Source: Siphonodentalium dalli (Eukaryota; Mollusca; Scaphopoda; Gadilida; Siphonodentaliidae). Taken from it: a stretch of 64,000 bases of DNA. The stretch's first letter is position 1. Every line of letters begins with the position of its first letter. The notes under the pieces are model-generated. The model saw only the letters and a list, made by a program, of their open reading frames with translations. It had not been told where the DNA came from and ran no database searches. Made by a program: the position numbers and the translations under genes. The stretch lies in NCBI GenBank assembly GCA_032622095.1, contig CP136067.1, positions 125,523,030-125,587,029 on the forward strand. The letters run 5' to 3'. Shown piece after piece: positions 11,428 through 23,200 of the stretch.

Positions 11428-13054
11428 TAACTCGCCCTATACCAGCGTGATGTTGATTTTTATTTATATAATTGTTCTTAATATGAGCTCATAGTTATTC
11501 ATCGATTAATATATATTAATTATATGGTATGTTTGAGTTACGTATATCAAGGGCGTCTTTGATAAAATTACATATTTATTTTGTTGCAGAGAATGTTTTT
11601 GGATTTAGAATCCTCTTGGGGTTGTTAATGATTTCACTTACTTGAAAATATCATATTTTTCTTCTCACGTCTTTATAGGGCGAATAGCATAAACAGTGGA
11701 TTTCGTTCTCAGCTTGTTCAAGTTGTTTGGCACCAACGTTGCTTAATATTTTGAATTAAAGGGATTCCAAACATCCATTACAATGCCAACATTATAAACA
11801 TTATAATTTAACAGCGTTATGGGCTTTTGTCAAATGGCAGTGGGAACAGCAAATAGACTTATTGATAGTGTGGCTGTCGCGGTAAAAATATAGAAGGCCG
11901 ATGACTTCTCTGGACGAAAAGTCTTGATCACAGTTGGTAGGGGCTTTGACTGAACACCGAAGTTAAGCAACGTTGAGCTTGGTTAATCCTTGGATGGGTG
12001 ACCGGCTTTGGATTCCGGGTGTTGCCAACTTTCGGTGCGACTCCCACACTTCTCTAGTTCTGTTACACATTCGTTGATTGAAGCCTGTTAGGCAATTACA
12101 CACACAGACGTCTGTATTGATCAGTGACGTTAATCCAAATTCAATTGTCTTACAGTTTGTTTTACAAGCTCGTTTGTAACTGCCTCGAATAACCATCTGC
12201 AGGATCAGGTATAATGTCTGGCATTCATATATATATCTTCAAATTGTTCAATATCCAACTCTAGATGTTTGTCACCAGCCAAAATTCGATGCTTACTAAC
12301 CAATACACGCGGATATTTCAACCACAGCGCACATGGCTCAATAATTGTTTGACCAACTCGCACAGAAGAGACAACCAATGCCAATATCTACCAGAGCGCA
12401 CCAGTCATACTTCCTTCTGCCACCGGATGGGTACTGGTCTGTGGTTTCTATATTTAGCGCGGGGCGTTCGCTTTGAGAACAATTCCCGCACTAAAAACTT
12501 AATGACAGAATGGAGGATCAGAGCGGTAGATTGGTGACGATTTTCGCAAGCTACAATTCAAAATTGCAGCAAATTAGAACTCATGTATTTGACTTGCCAC
12601 GCGTGTTATCGTGACATTGTTGTCCGTGTGCGTTTCTACGTTTGTGTTGATAAAATAACCGGAGAACCAAATGACACACTTTCCAAATATAGTTTTTTGC
12701 TTCTTGTGGGACTTTCCAAACGTAAGGTACGAAATTACAAAAATTTTAATCGATATTTTGTGTGTTTAACAAGGGCAGCATGTTGCTCTGTTCGGTTAGT
12801 ATATATCTTGATATCGCGGATAGCAGCGGTCTTACCGAGTCATCAAGGGAGGTAAACCCTGCATGGAGCTTGAACCAATGCAAGATACATAGTTTTTACG
12901 CCAACGCATGTAAATCGAGAACAGAAAGTCACACGACACATACTGTGCTTCGTGACTAAGCATAGGCACGAACCATAACCTGTTCATTTTAGCTATCGAA
13001 TGCATCAATCGAATCATTTATAAATAGTCAGTGTGCATTCTTCAACTTTTAATA
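11428..13054. other. Intergenic DNA with one 5S-like fragment
   Basis: Apart from the 5S rRNA-like block at 11948-12026, nothing is recognisable. Open frames of 60-90 codons at 12265-12537 and 12583-12855 lack domains or splice context. A TATAAATA box lies at 13019-13026, about 28 bases before the ATG of the candidate exon that follows. Confidence 0.5.
11948..12026 (+). pseudogene. 5S rRNA-derived fragment (partial 5S or SINE head)
   Basis: The block begins TGAACACCGAAGTTAAGCAA and continues to TTGGATGGGTGACCG and a CCGGGTGTTG end. This follows the 3' two-thirds of eukaryotic 5S rRNA, including the box A region (AAGTTAAGCAACG) and box C (TGGATGGGTGACCG) of the internal pol III promoter. The 5' third is not recognisable, and changes such as AATCC for AGTAC mark it as non-functional rRNA. 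A lone truncated copy is what a 5S-headed SINE or a retrotransposed 5S pseudogene would leave. No poly(A) or simple-repeat tail is obvious downstream. Confidence 0.8.
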
Positions 13055-13232
13055 ATGGACGCGGGTTCGAACAACGAGTTGGATGTTATGGAATCTCAAA
13101 CATACATGGAACTACTTTCCGATGACGTGAAGAAAAGTCGTGACGAAAATTCAAACCAAAAGTCGACGACACCAAACTACCTGGAGGCAGAACAGAAAGA
13201 AATGTTGGGAGATTCTATAACTGCAAATGAAG
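13055..13232 (+). CDS. Candidate 5' coding exon, function unknown
   Basis: From ATG at 13055 the frame encodes 59 codons of a polar, acidic, probably disordered peptide beginning MDAGSNNELDVMESQTYMEL. It ends at a good splice donor, GAAG|gtatga, in phase 1. Phase and strand would allow joining to an acceptor at about 16906 (tttcag|GA), which stays open into the transporter start MKYTKL, giving an N-terminal extension of gene 1. That acceptor lies inside a MITE end, and SLC22 proteins do not need such an extension, so this could instead be the first exon of another gene or a chance frame. The facing region upstream of gene 2 is only partly similar. Confidence 0.3.
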
Positions 13233-14097
13233 GTATGACAATTCAGTGTTATTACATGATATTGTGCTGTCATCCACTAATTATATCACCCTGAACAAAA
13301 ACAAAGTATATAAACTATAGAAGTTTAGATTGTAAAACGGCAAACTTTTATAGTTGTATCTGACAGTGTTAAATCCAACATTTCCCTGTGTGTGTGGAAA
13401 CTATGTGGTCGCGCATCCCAGTGCACAGCCAAATTGTAGTCGTAATAACATTACAGACAAATTTCAGTCTCCCGATATAATTTGTTTTGCAACCTATTAT
13501 TTTAGTTAATGACACAATGTTGCCTTTCTAGATGACATCTTAACATGATCAATCGATCGTTCAGAACAAATTTTAGACCAATTGGATATTAGTTGTCTTC
13601 CTTATCGTACGCCATCGTCACTAATCGCTCGTATATATCCAGACATCGATACCAATCGCTCGTATGGATCCAGACATGTTATTTCGTCACATGAACAAAC
13701 GTATCGATTTAGTACGACACTGATTTGAATAACGTTTTATGAAATATGATGTTGGGTTATGTCTCTTGTATCAAATGCAAAACACGATGATATTCTTATT
13801 TAACTATTATAGTTATACCGACGGTCAGCTGATTTATGAAATGGACAGACAAAAGTTGCCGTTTGGTAGAAACTGGTTCGGAGTATTCAAAGTTAATATA
13901 TACGGCAACGTCAAACGTGCAACAGGCTAGTTATATAATACAATGCATATATCAGGCGTATTCCTGCCTTATAATACATGTATGTACGTCCGAGACCTCG
14001 ATTTATCTATCTACCCAAATTCACCTACATGTATACATGATATGAGAGAAAGTTAACTTCACTTTAACTCGTTTCGTGACGTGGTTCTTGATGCGTA
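13233..14097. other. Non-coding; shares homology with the gene 2 upstream region
   Basis: No gene. Several phrases match 51040-51400 in the same order: GTGCACAGCCAA, TGCCTTTCTA(G/A)ATGACA, TTAGT(A/G)CGACACTGATTT and TGAAATATGATGTTG. This places the region inside the ancestral duplicated block that includes the transporter genes. Confidence 0.6.
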
Positions 14098-14359
14098 TTA
14101 AGCCTTTCATGACTGGATCTGCGCTGGTGCAGCATTAAAGATAATATGCCAGTGCATTCTCTTATATATGCGAGTCTCCCATAAGGAGCCTCGCACATAT
14201 AATAGAATGCGCTGGCTTACCAGGTCAAGGTAAATACTGTTAGGCCAATGTATTCTCTTATATATGCGAGGCTCCTTATGGGAGACTCGCATATATAAGA
14301 GAATGCACTGGCACAGATTTTCGCTAAATCTCAGGAATCTCCATTCATGGAAGGGTTAA
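14098..14359. mobile_element. TTAA-flanked MITE with paired palindromes
   Basis: The element is bounded by TTAA at both ends. Inside these are GCCTTTCATGAC at the left and TCATGGAAGGG at the right, an imperfect terminal inverted repeat. It contains two copies of the palindromic module, each built from GCATTCTCTTATATATGCGAG and its complement around a short centre. TTAA duplication with CCCTTTC-like ends is the pattern of piggyBac-type MITEs. No coding capacity. Confidence 0.8.
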
Positions 14360-16078
14360 ATCGTTAGCTTAGCGAGCGGATTGTGACTAAGACCGTACAG
14401 CCCAACACAGTTCGATTTTCTGTTATTGACACATATCCATGATATCGATTTCCGCGAAGTCGCCCTGTCGTTCATGTTATCGGTGTACGTCGAACATTCT
14501 CGCGGGTATACCTCGCATAAATTATTTCTAGGCGCAAATCTGTACAAACAACCATGTTTTCTGTGCTTTCTTACGTCGGTTACTTTGAAGATCCACTGTC
14601 TTATTATATCATATTACGAATCTATAGTCTATAGCTAACAGCTGTTTTCATTGGGCTGGACTAATTGTGACTGCTTTATTCTTCATTATAACATATGGGG
14701 GTATATAGAGAACTTACAACTAGTTATAACAGTTTATGAATGACTTTGATAAATTTGATTCACAGCGAGTCGTATATTTATCAAACGAGTTTCAGACAAT
14801 CTTATATCCCAACATAGCGACTTGAAGATCTTGTATATCAGATGGAAAAAAACTAGAGCTTAATGACTTTTTAACAAATCAAAATCCTTAACAGAATCTT
14901 GAAATGCACACATTTATTTTGTTGGCTGAGACACTTCAAACCGTATACGACAGTATTGCGCGCTCCAGGTACCCACGGAAAATATCATCCCCCAATTTGC
15001 CTCTTTGTTTTTGTATCTATTTTCGTTAGTGCAACGAAGTTGGACTCGAATTTAACTTTAATTGAAAAAGCAATAATTTTGCATTGTCTGGTGTTGTTGT
15101 CATGTGCGGCTTGTGCGAAATAGTATTAATCCGCCTGATTCAATGTAAAGTCATTTTGATGGCAAGATGCCAAGTTGGCGGGAAGCAAGCGCCTATTCGT
15201 CACTAGAGAGAGATGCGGAGATATGAAATGGCTTTTTTAATGATGTAATATGGATTTCATGTGATATATTGCTATATATTATGCCATTAAAAATCTAACT
15301 CAACATTATGATACAACTGAACTTTCTGAAGCTTCCTCTCACAGGGCCAAGACAATGGGCTATATTGTATTTGGAGTGTTGTGTGAAATTATTAATTATT
15401 TTGGCAGTTCTTGGTGCCGAAAGGGACAAAAAGAAAATAATATTTTCAACCTCTCAAATATATTAAAATCCATTGCTTTTGTCGTCTCTTAATAATTGCT
15501 CAGATTCTATATATACACCATTAAGATGATATGTGAAATTCAAGATTATTCGCCTGATACAGATTCCGAAATATTCTTTATTGAAAATCTCTATAAAATT
15601 TTGGCTGGATTTAATCACCCACTCGCCCTGCCCGCTGGCCACTCACTCGCTTTTCCCGCTTCCTCGAGTCCACTCGGCATTCCCTCTTCACACGGAACCA
15701 CTCGCGACGCGCCAGGTTTCAATGTTGTCCTAATGTTACGGGCATAGTTACGGTTATTATACCCCGTATATAACGATGGTATTGGGGTATATATAGGAAT
15801 CAGCTTGTCTGTCTGTCCATCGTTCCGTCCGTCGAACCGTGGACGCAACTTTCTCTGAGCTTCTATTTAAACATTTTCAGTCTTTTTTTATTTGGCACAT
15901 ATATTTAGTACTATGGGAAATGGTGATGACAGTCGGACTGTTAGTGGCGTTATCTCCATTGTTTTGGACTTATATACATATTTATTGCAACATGCACATT
16001 TTTGTCTCAGCTTGTAATCCTACATGGTGCTTTTATTATTTACTATGGGAATCTGTGCACCTGCTATCATGAGCTGGT
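14360..16078. other. Non-coding gene 1 upstream region with dispersed repeats
   Basis: No supported gene. Around 15735-15850 lies a GGGGTATATATAGG / TGTCTGTCTGTCC segment typical of dispersed invertebrate repeats. The part 15900-16030 (TTAGTGGCGTTATCTC, ACTTATATACATATTT, TTTTTGTCTCAGCTTGTA) resembles 52315-52400 and 53759-53843, so it is a repeat that tends to accompany the palindromic MITEs. Confidence 0.5.
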
Positions 16079-16613
16079 CCCTTTCATGACGGGAGCTGCG
16101 CTGGTGCAGCATTAAATACACGTGCCGATGCATTCTCTTATATATGCGAGTCGACCATAGGTCGCCTATCATATATAATAGAATGCATTGACGTAACAAT
16201 TTTGTATCATTATTTATCAATTTGTGTTACATTTTTTACAATTTTAATAATTATTTATAAAAACAAATTTACATTCTATAGCAAATTTATAATGTTTTCT
16301 TATATTCTTTAACAATTTTATCAATTTTTATAATTATTTCTTACATTCTTCAACAATATTTATAATTTTTATTATTTTTCTTCCATTCCATAACAATTTT
16401 ATCATTTTTTCTTACATTCTTTAACAATTTTTAATCATTTTTTATCATATTTGTTACATTCTTTAACAATTATAAAAAATAATATACAATTTGTTAGGCA
16501 ATGCATTCTCTTATATATGAGAGGCGACCTATGGTCGACTCGCATATATAAGAGAATGCAGTGGCTCAGGGTTTTCGCAACAAATCAGGGAGCTTCCGTC
16601 ATGAAAGGGTTAA
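16079..16613. mobile_element. TTAA-type palindromic MITE, 535 bp
   Basis: The left end is CCCTTTCATGACGGGAGCTG and the right end GTCATGAAAGGGTTAA. One palindromic module lies at each side of an AT-rich centre made of repeated TTACATTCTTTAACAATTTT phrases. The flank just downstream (GACCGCTGAGTA, GACTCAGGATATTCAA, GAGCTGGTCCCGACAT) is shared with 55985-56060, so the element sits at the same place relative to both transporter genes and predates their duplication. Confidence 0.8.
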
Positions 16614-16814
16614 CTGACGCGAGCAATCTTGGAGTTTCACGAAGGGACACTTGACCGCTGAGTATTTTTGGGACAGAAGACTCAGGATATTCAACTTTTG
16701 TGCTGTTATTACGAGCTGGTCCCGACATTTTAATGCCGTTTATCTCCTTTTTACATACACAATTTTCGTGCATAATTTTGTCATCCTTGTAATCCTACAT
16801 TGCCTATAGTAATT

Positions 16815-16931
16815 TTTTTTTGAAACTAGACTCTTATATCTCCATATAGGAGACTCGCATATATAAGAGAATGCATTGGCACACATTTTTTATCGCAAAA
16901 TTTCAGGAAAATCCAGCCATGAAAGTGTTAA
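16815..16931. mobile_element. MITE right half abutting gene 1 start
   Basis: This carries a single palindromic module (CTTATATCTCCATATAGGAG then ACTCGCATATATAAGAGAAT) and the family right end, GCCATGAAAGTGTTAA. It ends 10 bases before the gene 1 start codon at 16942. A matching half-element lies at 56150-56260 in front of gene 2, so it was in place before the duplication and may supply the 5' UTR or splice acceptor sequence. Confidence 0.7.
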
Positions 16932-16941
16932 AGGGGAAGCA

Positions 16942-17229
16942 ATGAAATATACCAAACTAGAAGATATTATCGACGCCATTGGAGGGATGGGTCCATTTCA
17001 GATTATTCTTATTCTGATTACATCCGGGTCCTGGTTTATCAGTGCGATGACTACGATGATGATGGCTTTCGCCGCTAAAGACCCGGGATGGTGGTGTGTG
17101 GAGGAGAATGGATATGATGTTATAAATATGTCACGCTGGAACTCAACAACATACCAACAATGCACATACAATAAGACAGAATGCAGAAATATTGTGTTCG
17201 ATGACAGCATGGTCACTGTTGTTACTGAG
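16942..17229 (+). CDS. Gene 1 exon 1: N-terminus, TM1 and large extracellular loop
   Basis: Ninety-six codons beginning MKYTKLEDIIDAIGGMGPFQ, which corresponds to the SLC22 N-terminal helix and conserved GG.G.FQ turn. A hydrophobic TM1 follows (IILILITSGSWFISAMTTMM). The loop has cysteines and N-X-S/T sites (NMS, NST, NKT), as in the glycosylated loop of the family, though it is shorter than in vertebrate OCTs. It ends in phase 0 at GTTACTGAG|gtaaag. The start at 16942 was chosen because it matches the family N-terminus and gene 2. The frame is also open upstream through the MITE end. Confidence 0.9.
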
Positions 17230-20200
17230 GTAAAGTGGTGATTTTTTTTTCGACATGTCTAAAATAAAATCTGCTTTAATGTTGAGATCCATATGCAAAC
17301 TCACTCCGTGACTTTTGTTAGCCGATATCGCAATAAACATTGAATTACATGTACAGGAGAAATTTCATATTTGTAAGCGACGCGAAGCAAAATCGCTCAC
17401 AAACTCACTTAAATCGTGAAATTTGAGTTTGGATCATCACCTACGGTGAATTACAGTATTAAGGAACAGATAATAACTAAGAAATATATTCACGCGTTCT
17501 TGTTTTCGACTGTATAAGGTTCCCTGTCAAAACTTCAAAAAGTTCCCAGGGTTTGTATTGGTGGAATATGAGCTCTACGGGCATTAGCCAGAGTAGATAT
17601 TCTTGGCATGATCTAACAAGTTATAAACACGTCTATATGCAATATATTGCTCGCATTTTTTGTTTGTGTGTGCGAATTTGTTAATTTACGTGTCAACATT
17701 TTACATTTTCATCTATTTCATGTTATAACTGTCTTCATCGTTCGTTAGTTTGAACTAGTATGCGACAGTTCGACCATCACATCAGCGATAACGACAGCCC
17801 AGATGGTTGGTATCCTCGTCGGAGCCGTAATAACGGCACAACTCGCCGACTTGTTTGGGAGGAAGTATTTATTCTTCGCGTCCCTCCTTGCGTTGTCTGC
17901 GACGAATTTGGGTTCGGCTCTGGTCGGATCCTGGCGCGCCATGGTCGCCTGCAGGTTGGTTTGAACATTTCATTTTATTTCGAACCCAAAACCATGGTTT
18001 ACAAAATAACACATTAAACGCATAACGGCATTAAATGAGAGAAACAGGTTTGCCACAAAAATGTCATTATTAGGCGGGTCAGGTAAATTAGTAAAACTGC
18101 ACAACCAAAGAAAAATTACTTGAATTTTCATTTTGTTTTTTACTTTTTTTTGCTTGACTCACGAACGATAGTACTCTCTTTCGGTTTTTCAATGCATGGT
18201 ATCTTTCAACGTATGATATATTGTCATTGATATCATACTTAACTGAATTGATAAAATAGATACACATTAATAAATTATAATTTTGCTAGTGACATATTAT
18301 GTGTTTGTATCTAAGGACTAATGTATACATGATTCACAGTATTGCCACGATATTAAATTAATCAGTATCACATTATTCCATAGGACAGTGGTGGTAGTCG
18401 GTTGAAACATAACTTGTATTGACTCCTAATGTATCACAGTTTGCAAAGTAATCCATATGTCCAATAATGGACCATGGTGATGCCAAAAGCCGAGCCTAAC
18501 TTCTGAAGGTCATAGTATATATCAATGTGCAGTAAGGATACTATATGAAATTACATACCTGTTCATATGGGCATTGCAGCACCCACTGGTACCAGCAGGG
18601 CAACCTCGTTGTTAATCAGCATTGATTACAAATGGCGAGGAATCCATTTCTTCGGTTCCAAGTAATTTTTAAAATAACAAATGTTATGGGCAATTCAACG
18701 GTAAAGGACGTACCATTCAGACACAAATTGGGAGTTTTATTTCCCTCTCATGTGAACAATGATGAATATTTCTTCACTTCCATCCATTTAATTGACATAT
18801 CATATGAATGTGAATATGAAAATCACAATTTTACCTTGTTGAGGGTCATTTTCAAAATTGGACCCCAAAGGTTGGGTAATGGACGTACCTGATTTGGACA
18901 AGCCTTCTAGAGTTGGTTCGGTGATTTACACAATTCTGTGAATGTTTTAGATGACGAAAAATGTAATGTTGCCCACATGTTGGAAAATTGATGTTAATAT
19001 GAATTACATATTATCTCAAGGTATCTTCTATAAAATTTGTCATTACAAGTTCCAGAATGATGGTAACTGACGTACCTATTTTCGTTAACGGACGTACCCT
19101 TGTTAAACTAACATAATTGGGTCGATCATTTGTGGCCAAAATCAATTCAGTCTAATATCATTGTAGCAGTTTTGAAATATTTTACAAGTGAAACGCACTC
19201 AAAATATAATACTAATACTGTAATACATGTAATAGGAACAACTCATGTTTTTGGGAGTCGTAGTCTACAGGAAATTATTTATTTAGGTGCTGCCTCACTA
19301 TGTGTGAATTGAAGATGAAAGCCAGCAAGCAGGACACAACTTTAATGTGCATATTCAGACACTGGTTGTCCCTGTTTTAAAAATGAAAATAGAAGAGTCC
19401 TCTGGCACATTAATAATTCAATCAGTTAGCTGTTTGTTAAAATGGCTATACATTTGAAATGTTTTAAGAATTGGAATGGAATTATTAGATATAAAGTAAT
19501 GTTGATGGGCCTTTTAAACACATTTTCGATGTTGAATCACCATGCATGGGCCTGAATTCGAACTGGTATTGCATCTTGTATTTGAAAGTTTAAAATTAGG
19601 ATATAGACAATGTCAATTCCTAAGATTCAACCAGTGCATTTGTATATTATCATTAAGTATTAATGGCATATGGGATATTCTATTTATATGATCAATAAAC
19701 ATATATTATATATGTATATATATAAACTGTGAATATATGTTTCCACGGATGCATTAATGTTGCAGTATTGAAAATGTTTGACCAGCAACAATATTAGGTA
19801 ACATGCAGCACAGGCTACCAAGTGAATGTACATAACATTGCAAACAAGTATAACTTGATTGTGTTGTCAACAGTCAAATGGTTTTGGTAACGGACGTACC
19901 TCCCAAAAAGTAACAGATTTACCAATTTTAAGTACATTATATCTCTGGGAAGATAAGAATAGTTATCTCCAAGAATAAAATTGTGAAGTCAGTTCCAGAA
20001 ACATGCTTTATTAACAAGCATTTCATTACATGGCCATCAATGGTTATCGTGTACGATGAATACCATACTCAGTTTTGTCAATGCCTTGTGATTGTAATAT
20101 ATTTTGCTCTGCAATATGATGTCCTCTAGCTAAAAAGCCCATTTCCCTAAACTTAGGGTTTGCTACCACTTCTATATGAAGCTAAATTGTCAGTGAAGAT

Positions 20201-23200
20201 AAATTTTAAAGTAAATTGTAGATTGCTCTGTTTAGATATCCCAAAAATTATAATTTGATAGGAACGAATCGGAATTACTTAATGCAGCACATATATGCAG
20301 TATCTTACCATGACAGATCAATTATAACTATTCAAGTAACTTGAAGTGTCCCTCTAACAGGAAAAATGTATTATACATGGTGAAGACGAGCTTTAAAGTT
20401 TTACCCCATGTCAACTTTTTATAACGTTCGTATAATTCAACTTAGCACCACCAATGTATTAGCTTTTTGGATGAGCATTCGACAGCGGCACATGTTACAT
20501 AAATAAAATAAAACAAATTAGTATCATGTACACATATATGTACAGGAAGCATTGTGTAGTAAAATCAATGCCTTGTAATAAGCATCATGGGGAAAACTAC
20601 AAATTAAATTCAACGAACACCTCAAACAGGTTCCAGCCATTTTCAGAGGTTTCAGTTAATTACTTGATAATTTCAAGTCGATCTGAATAACCCTATACTG
20701 GTACTAATTTGAAATAATTTGGATAAAGACTAACGATGTTTTGTTTTAATACAAGGGTCTGTACAGCTCAACGCAATTTCATCATATTAAAATTTATATA
20801 AAATGTCAGTGATCCTGAATGTGTCTTCGACTTTGGATGGCAGCAACAGGATAAAGTAAATCCACTAATATTGTAAACTACCAGCAACAGAAATATGCCC
20901 TTACACATATATGTACATGAAGCATTGAGTAGTAAAATCAATTCCTTGTAAAAAGCATCATGGAGAAAACTACAAAATAGATTTAACGAACACCTCAAAC
21001 GGGTTCCAGACATTTTCAGAGGTTTCAGTTAGTTACTTGTTAATTTCAAGTCAATATGAATAACCCTATACTGATACTAATTTGAAATAATTTGGATAAA
21101 GACTAACAATGTTTTGTTTCCATACAAGGATCTGTACAGCTCAACGCAATTTCATATTATTAAAATTTATATAAAATGTCAATGGTCCTGAATGTGTCTT
21201 CGACTTTGGATGGCAGCGACAGGATAAAGTAAATCCACTAATATTGTAAACTACCAGAAACAGAAATACGCCCTTATACAGAAGAGAAACAATTCTACAT
21301 TTATGTTCAATATTCCCCGGTTACTGCTAAGATAAATACCAGCTCTTGTTGGCAGCGGGTATAGTCTAGGTAATATACATGGGAGAATAATATGAAACAT
21401 GGCGACTGTGGTTTAAATATACATATATAATTCGCACAAAGTGCATGCGACGTCTCATTATCCCAGATGATTGGCAACCATAAGGACAAATTGATCCAAA
21501 TTAAGTACAAAGTTACCATATGTTTTTCTCGGTGGTGATGGTTTTACCGAATTTCATAAGTTGTTTGACAATTATGTTCAGGTGTATCCATTGCGAATTT
21601 CATGTGTGCCTGTAATACATGCAATCACTCCATGCAGGTTCTTCACTGGACTAGCCATGGGAGCACTCTCTACCACAGACTTCATACTTCCGATCGAATT
21701 CACGGGCAGACAGTACAGATACCTGATAACAATGGTTCCATTCTGGGTCGTCGGCGAGACGGTTTTTGGTGTTCTGGCTTACGCCCTCGAGGATTACCGA
21801 CATATATGTTTTATTACAGCAGCCATATGCGTTCCATATCTTATGGCGGCATTGTTGTAAGTTGTCATCTAACATGTCGACTGCAGGATTTATTCCTGGC
21901 ATATATTATAATAAGGCGAGGGCATTATCAACGATTCGACCATTTCTGCTTCGCTAGGAAATAACGTTATTTCCTAGCGAAGCGGAAATGGCCGACGTAA
22001 CATTGTTCCATAACAGCTGGTCAGCCGTGAGTATGTTAAAATAATTTAGTTTGTAATTTCAGGAACCATTATCTCTCCTTATTAAAGTGCCCAAAAAGAG
22101 ATTGTATTTCAGTTGTAAAGTTATTGATCATCTGTGACACTTTATACCAAGTGTATGATACAATAATTCCTAATGGGAAATTGGAATCATTAAGGTAATT
22201 AGAAGCCTGTGTCTCAGCGTGAGTCATAATGATTTAACAGACATCTGGGCACATGTCCATTGTGTCATGGCTTGACCAATCAGCATGACTGAACGTTGAG
22301 ACAAAGCAAGCCTAGATTACTTCTAGATTCTGACAGATATTTGAGATTCTCTCCCACCACGCTTAGAGAGAAGTTGTAATTCATATTAGCTCCGTGACTG
22401 CTCGTATACATGCTTAATTGTATTGAATAAATTTCATCATGTCTAAGAGTTCTTGCTTAGTGAAAAGGAAACCTGGGAGTGCTACATCGAGTCGTTGAGA
22501 ATGAAGGTCAGGTTAATATATGTTTGCAGATATTGGACCAGGAACCAGTCTAAATAACAATATAAATTGTTGCCGAATTTATTTATTACTTCCGATGATA
22601 GTCAATTAGGCAATATAGTATTAAAGCCCTAACAGCTTTGTTCCAGAGAGTTTACGATGGTTGGTGACTCAATCAAAGACAAAGGAGGCAGAGGCCATCG
22701 TCAAGCGAATTTCACGGATGAACGGAAAAAAATGCCCACCACTTGACGGAATATTTCATACTTTTGTACAAAGCCACACACTCGGAGAGACCAGGCGGAC
22801 GTATACCTACCGCGATTTGATGACTTGGGTGATTATGAAGAAACTTTTGGTCTGCATGTTCATCAGGTTTGTAAAAGCAGCCCGGATTCCGTAAGCCATA
22901 AATTGTTGGCCAGTAACTCACATACGTAAATGCCAGATCAAAATCGCCTATTGTGTATATGCCTATGTTATTTACTAAGCCAAGCTTCTTACTTATTATA
23001 TATTACTAACCGTTGTAGGTCAAGAAAGCATGAACGCTCTTTGGAATATGGGTCCGATCTACATCATACACGTATTCTTGCTATGTGTATCGCCTACGAA
23101 TTTCGATTACAAACACATACATCGTGCTATCATCGAGTCGAAGTATCTGTTCTATATACTAGCTGAAGCAGAGTCCCACCAGGAGCCTTAATTCAGCGTC

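Noticed and set aside
11948-12026. Functional 5S rRNA gene
   Set aside because: The 5' third is missing and conserved positions are changed. It can only be a fragment or SINE head.
22647-22660. Later acceptors (ttccag, agag) for exon 4
   Set aside because: They either break the frame from exon 3 or delete the PE of PESLRWL. The aacag at 22631-22635 restores both, and the same holds in gene 2.
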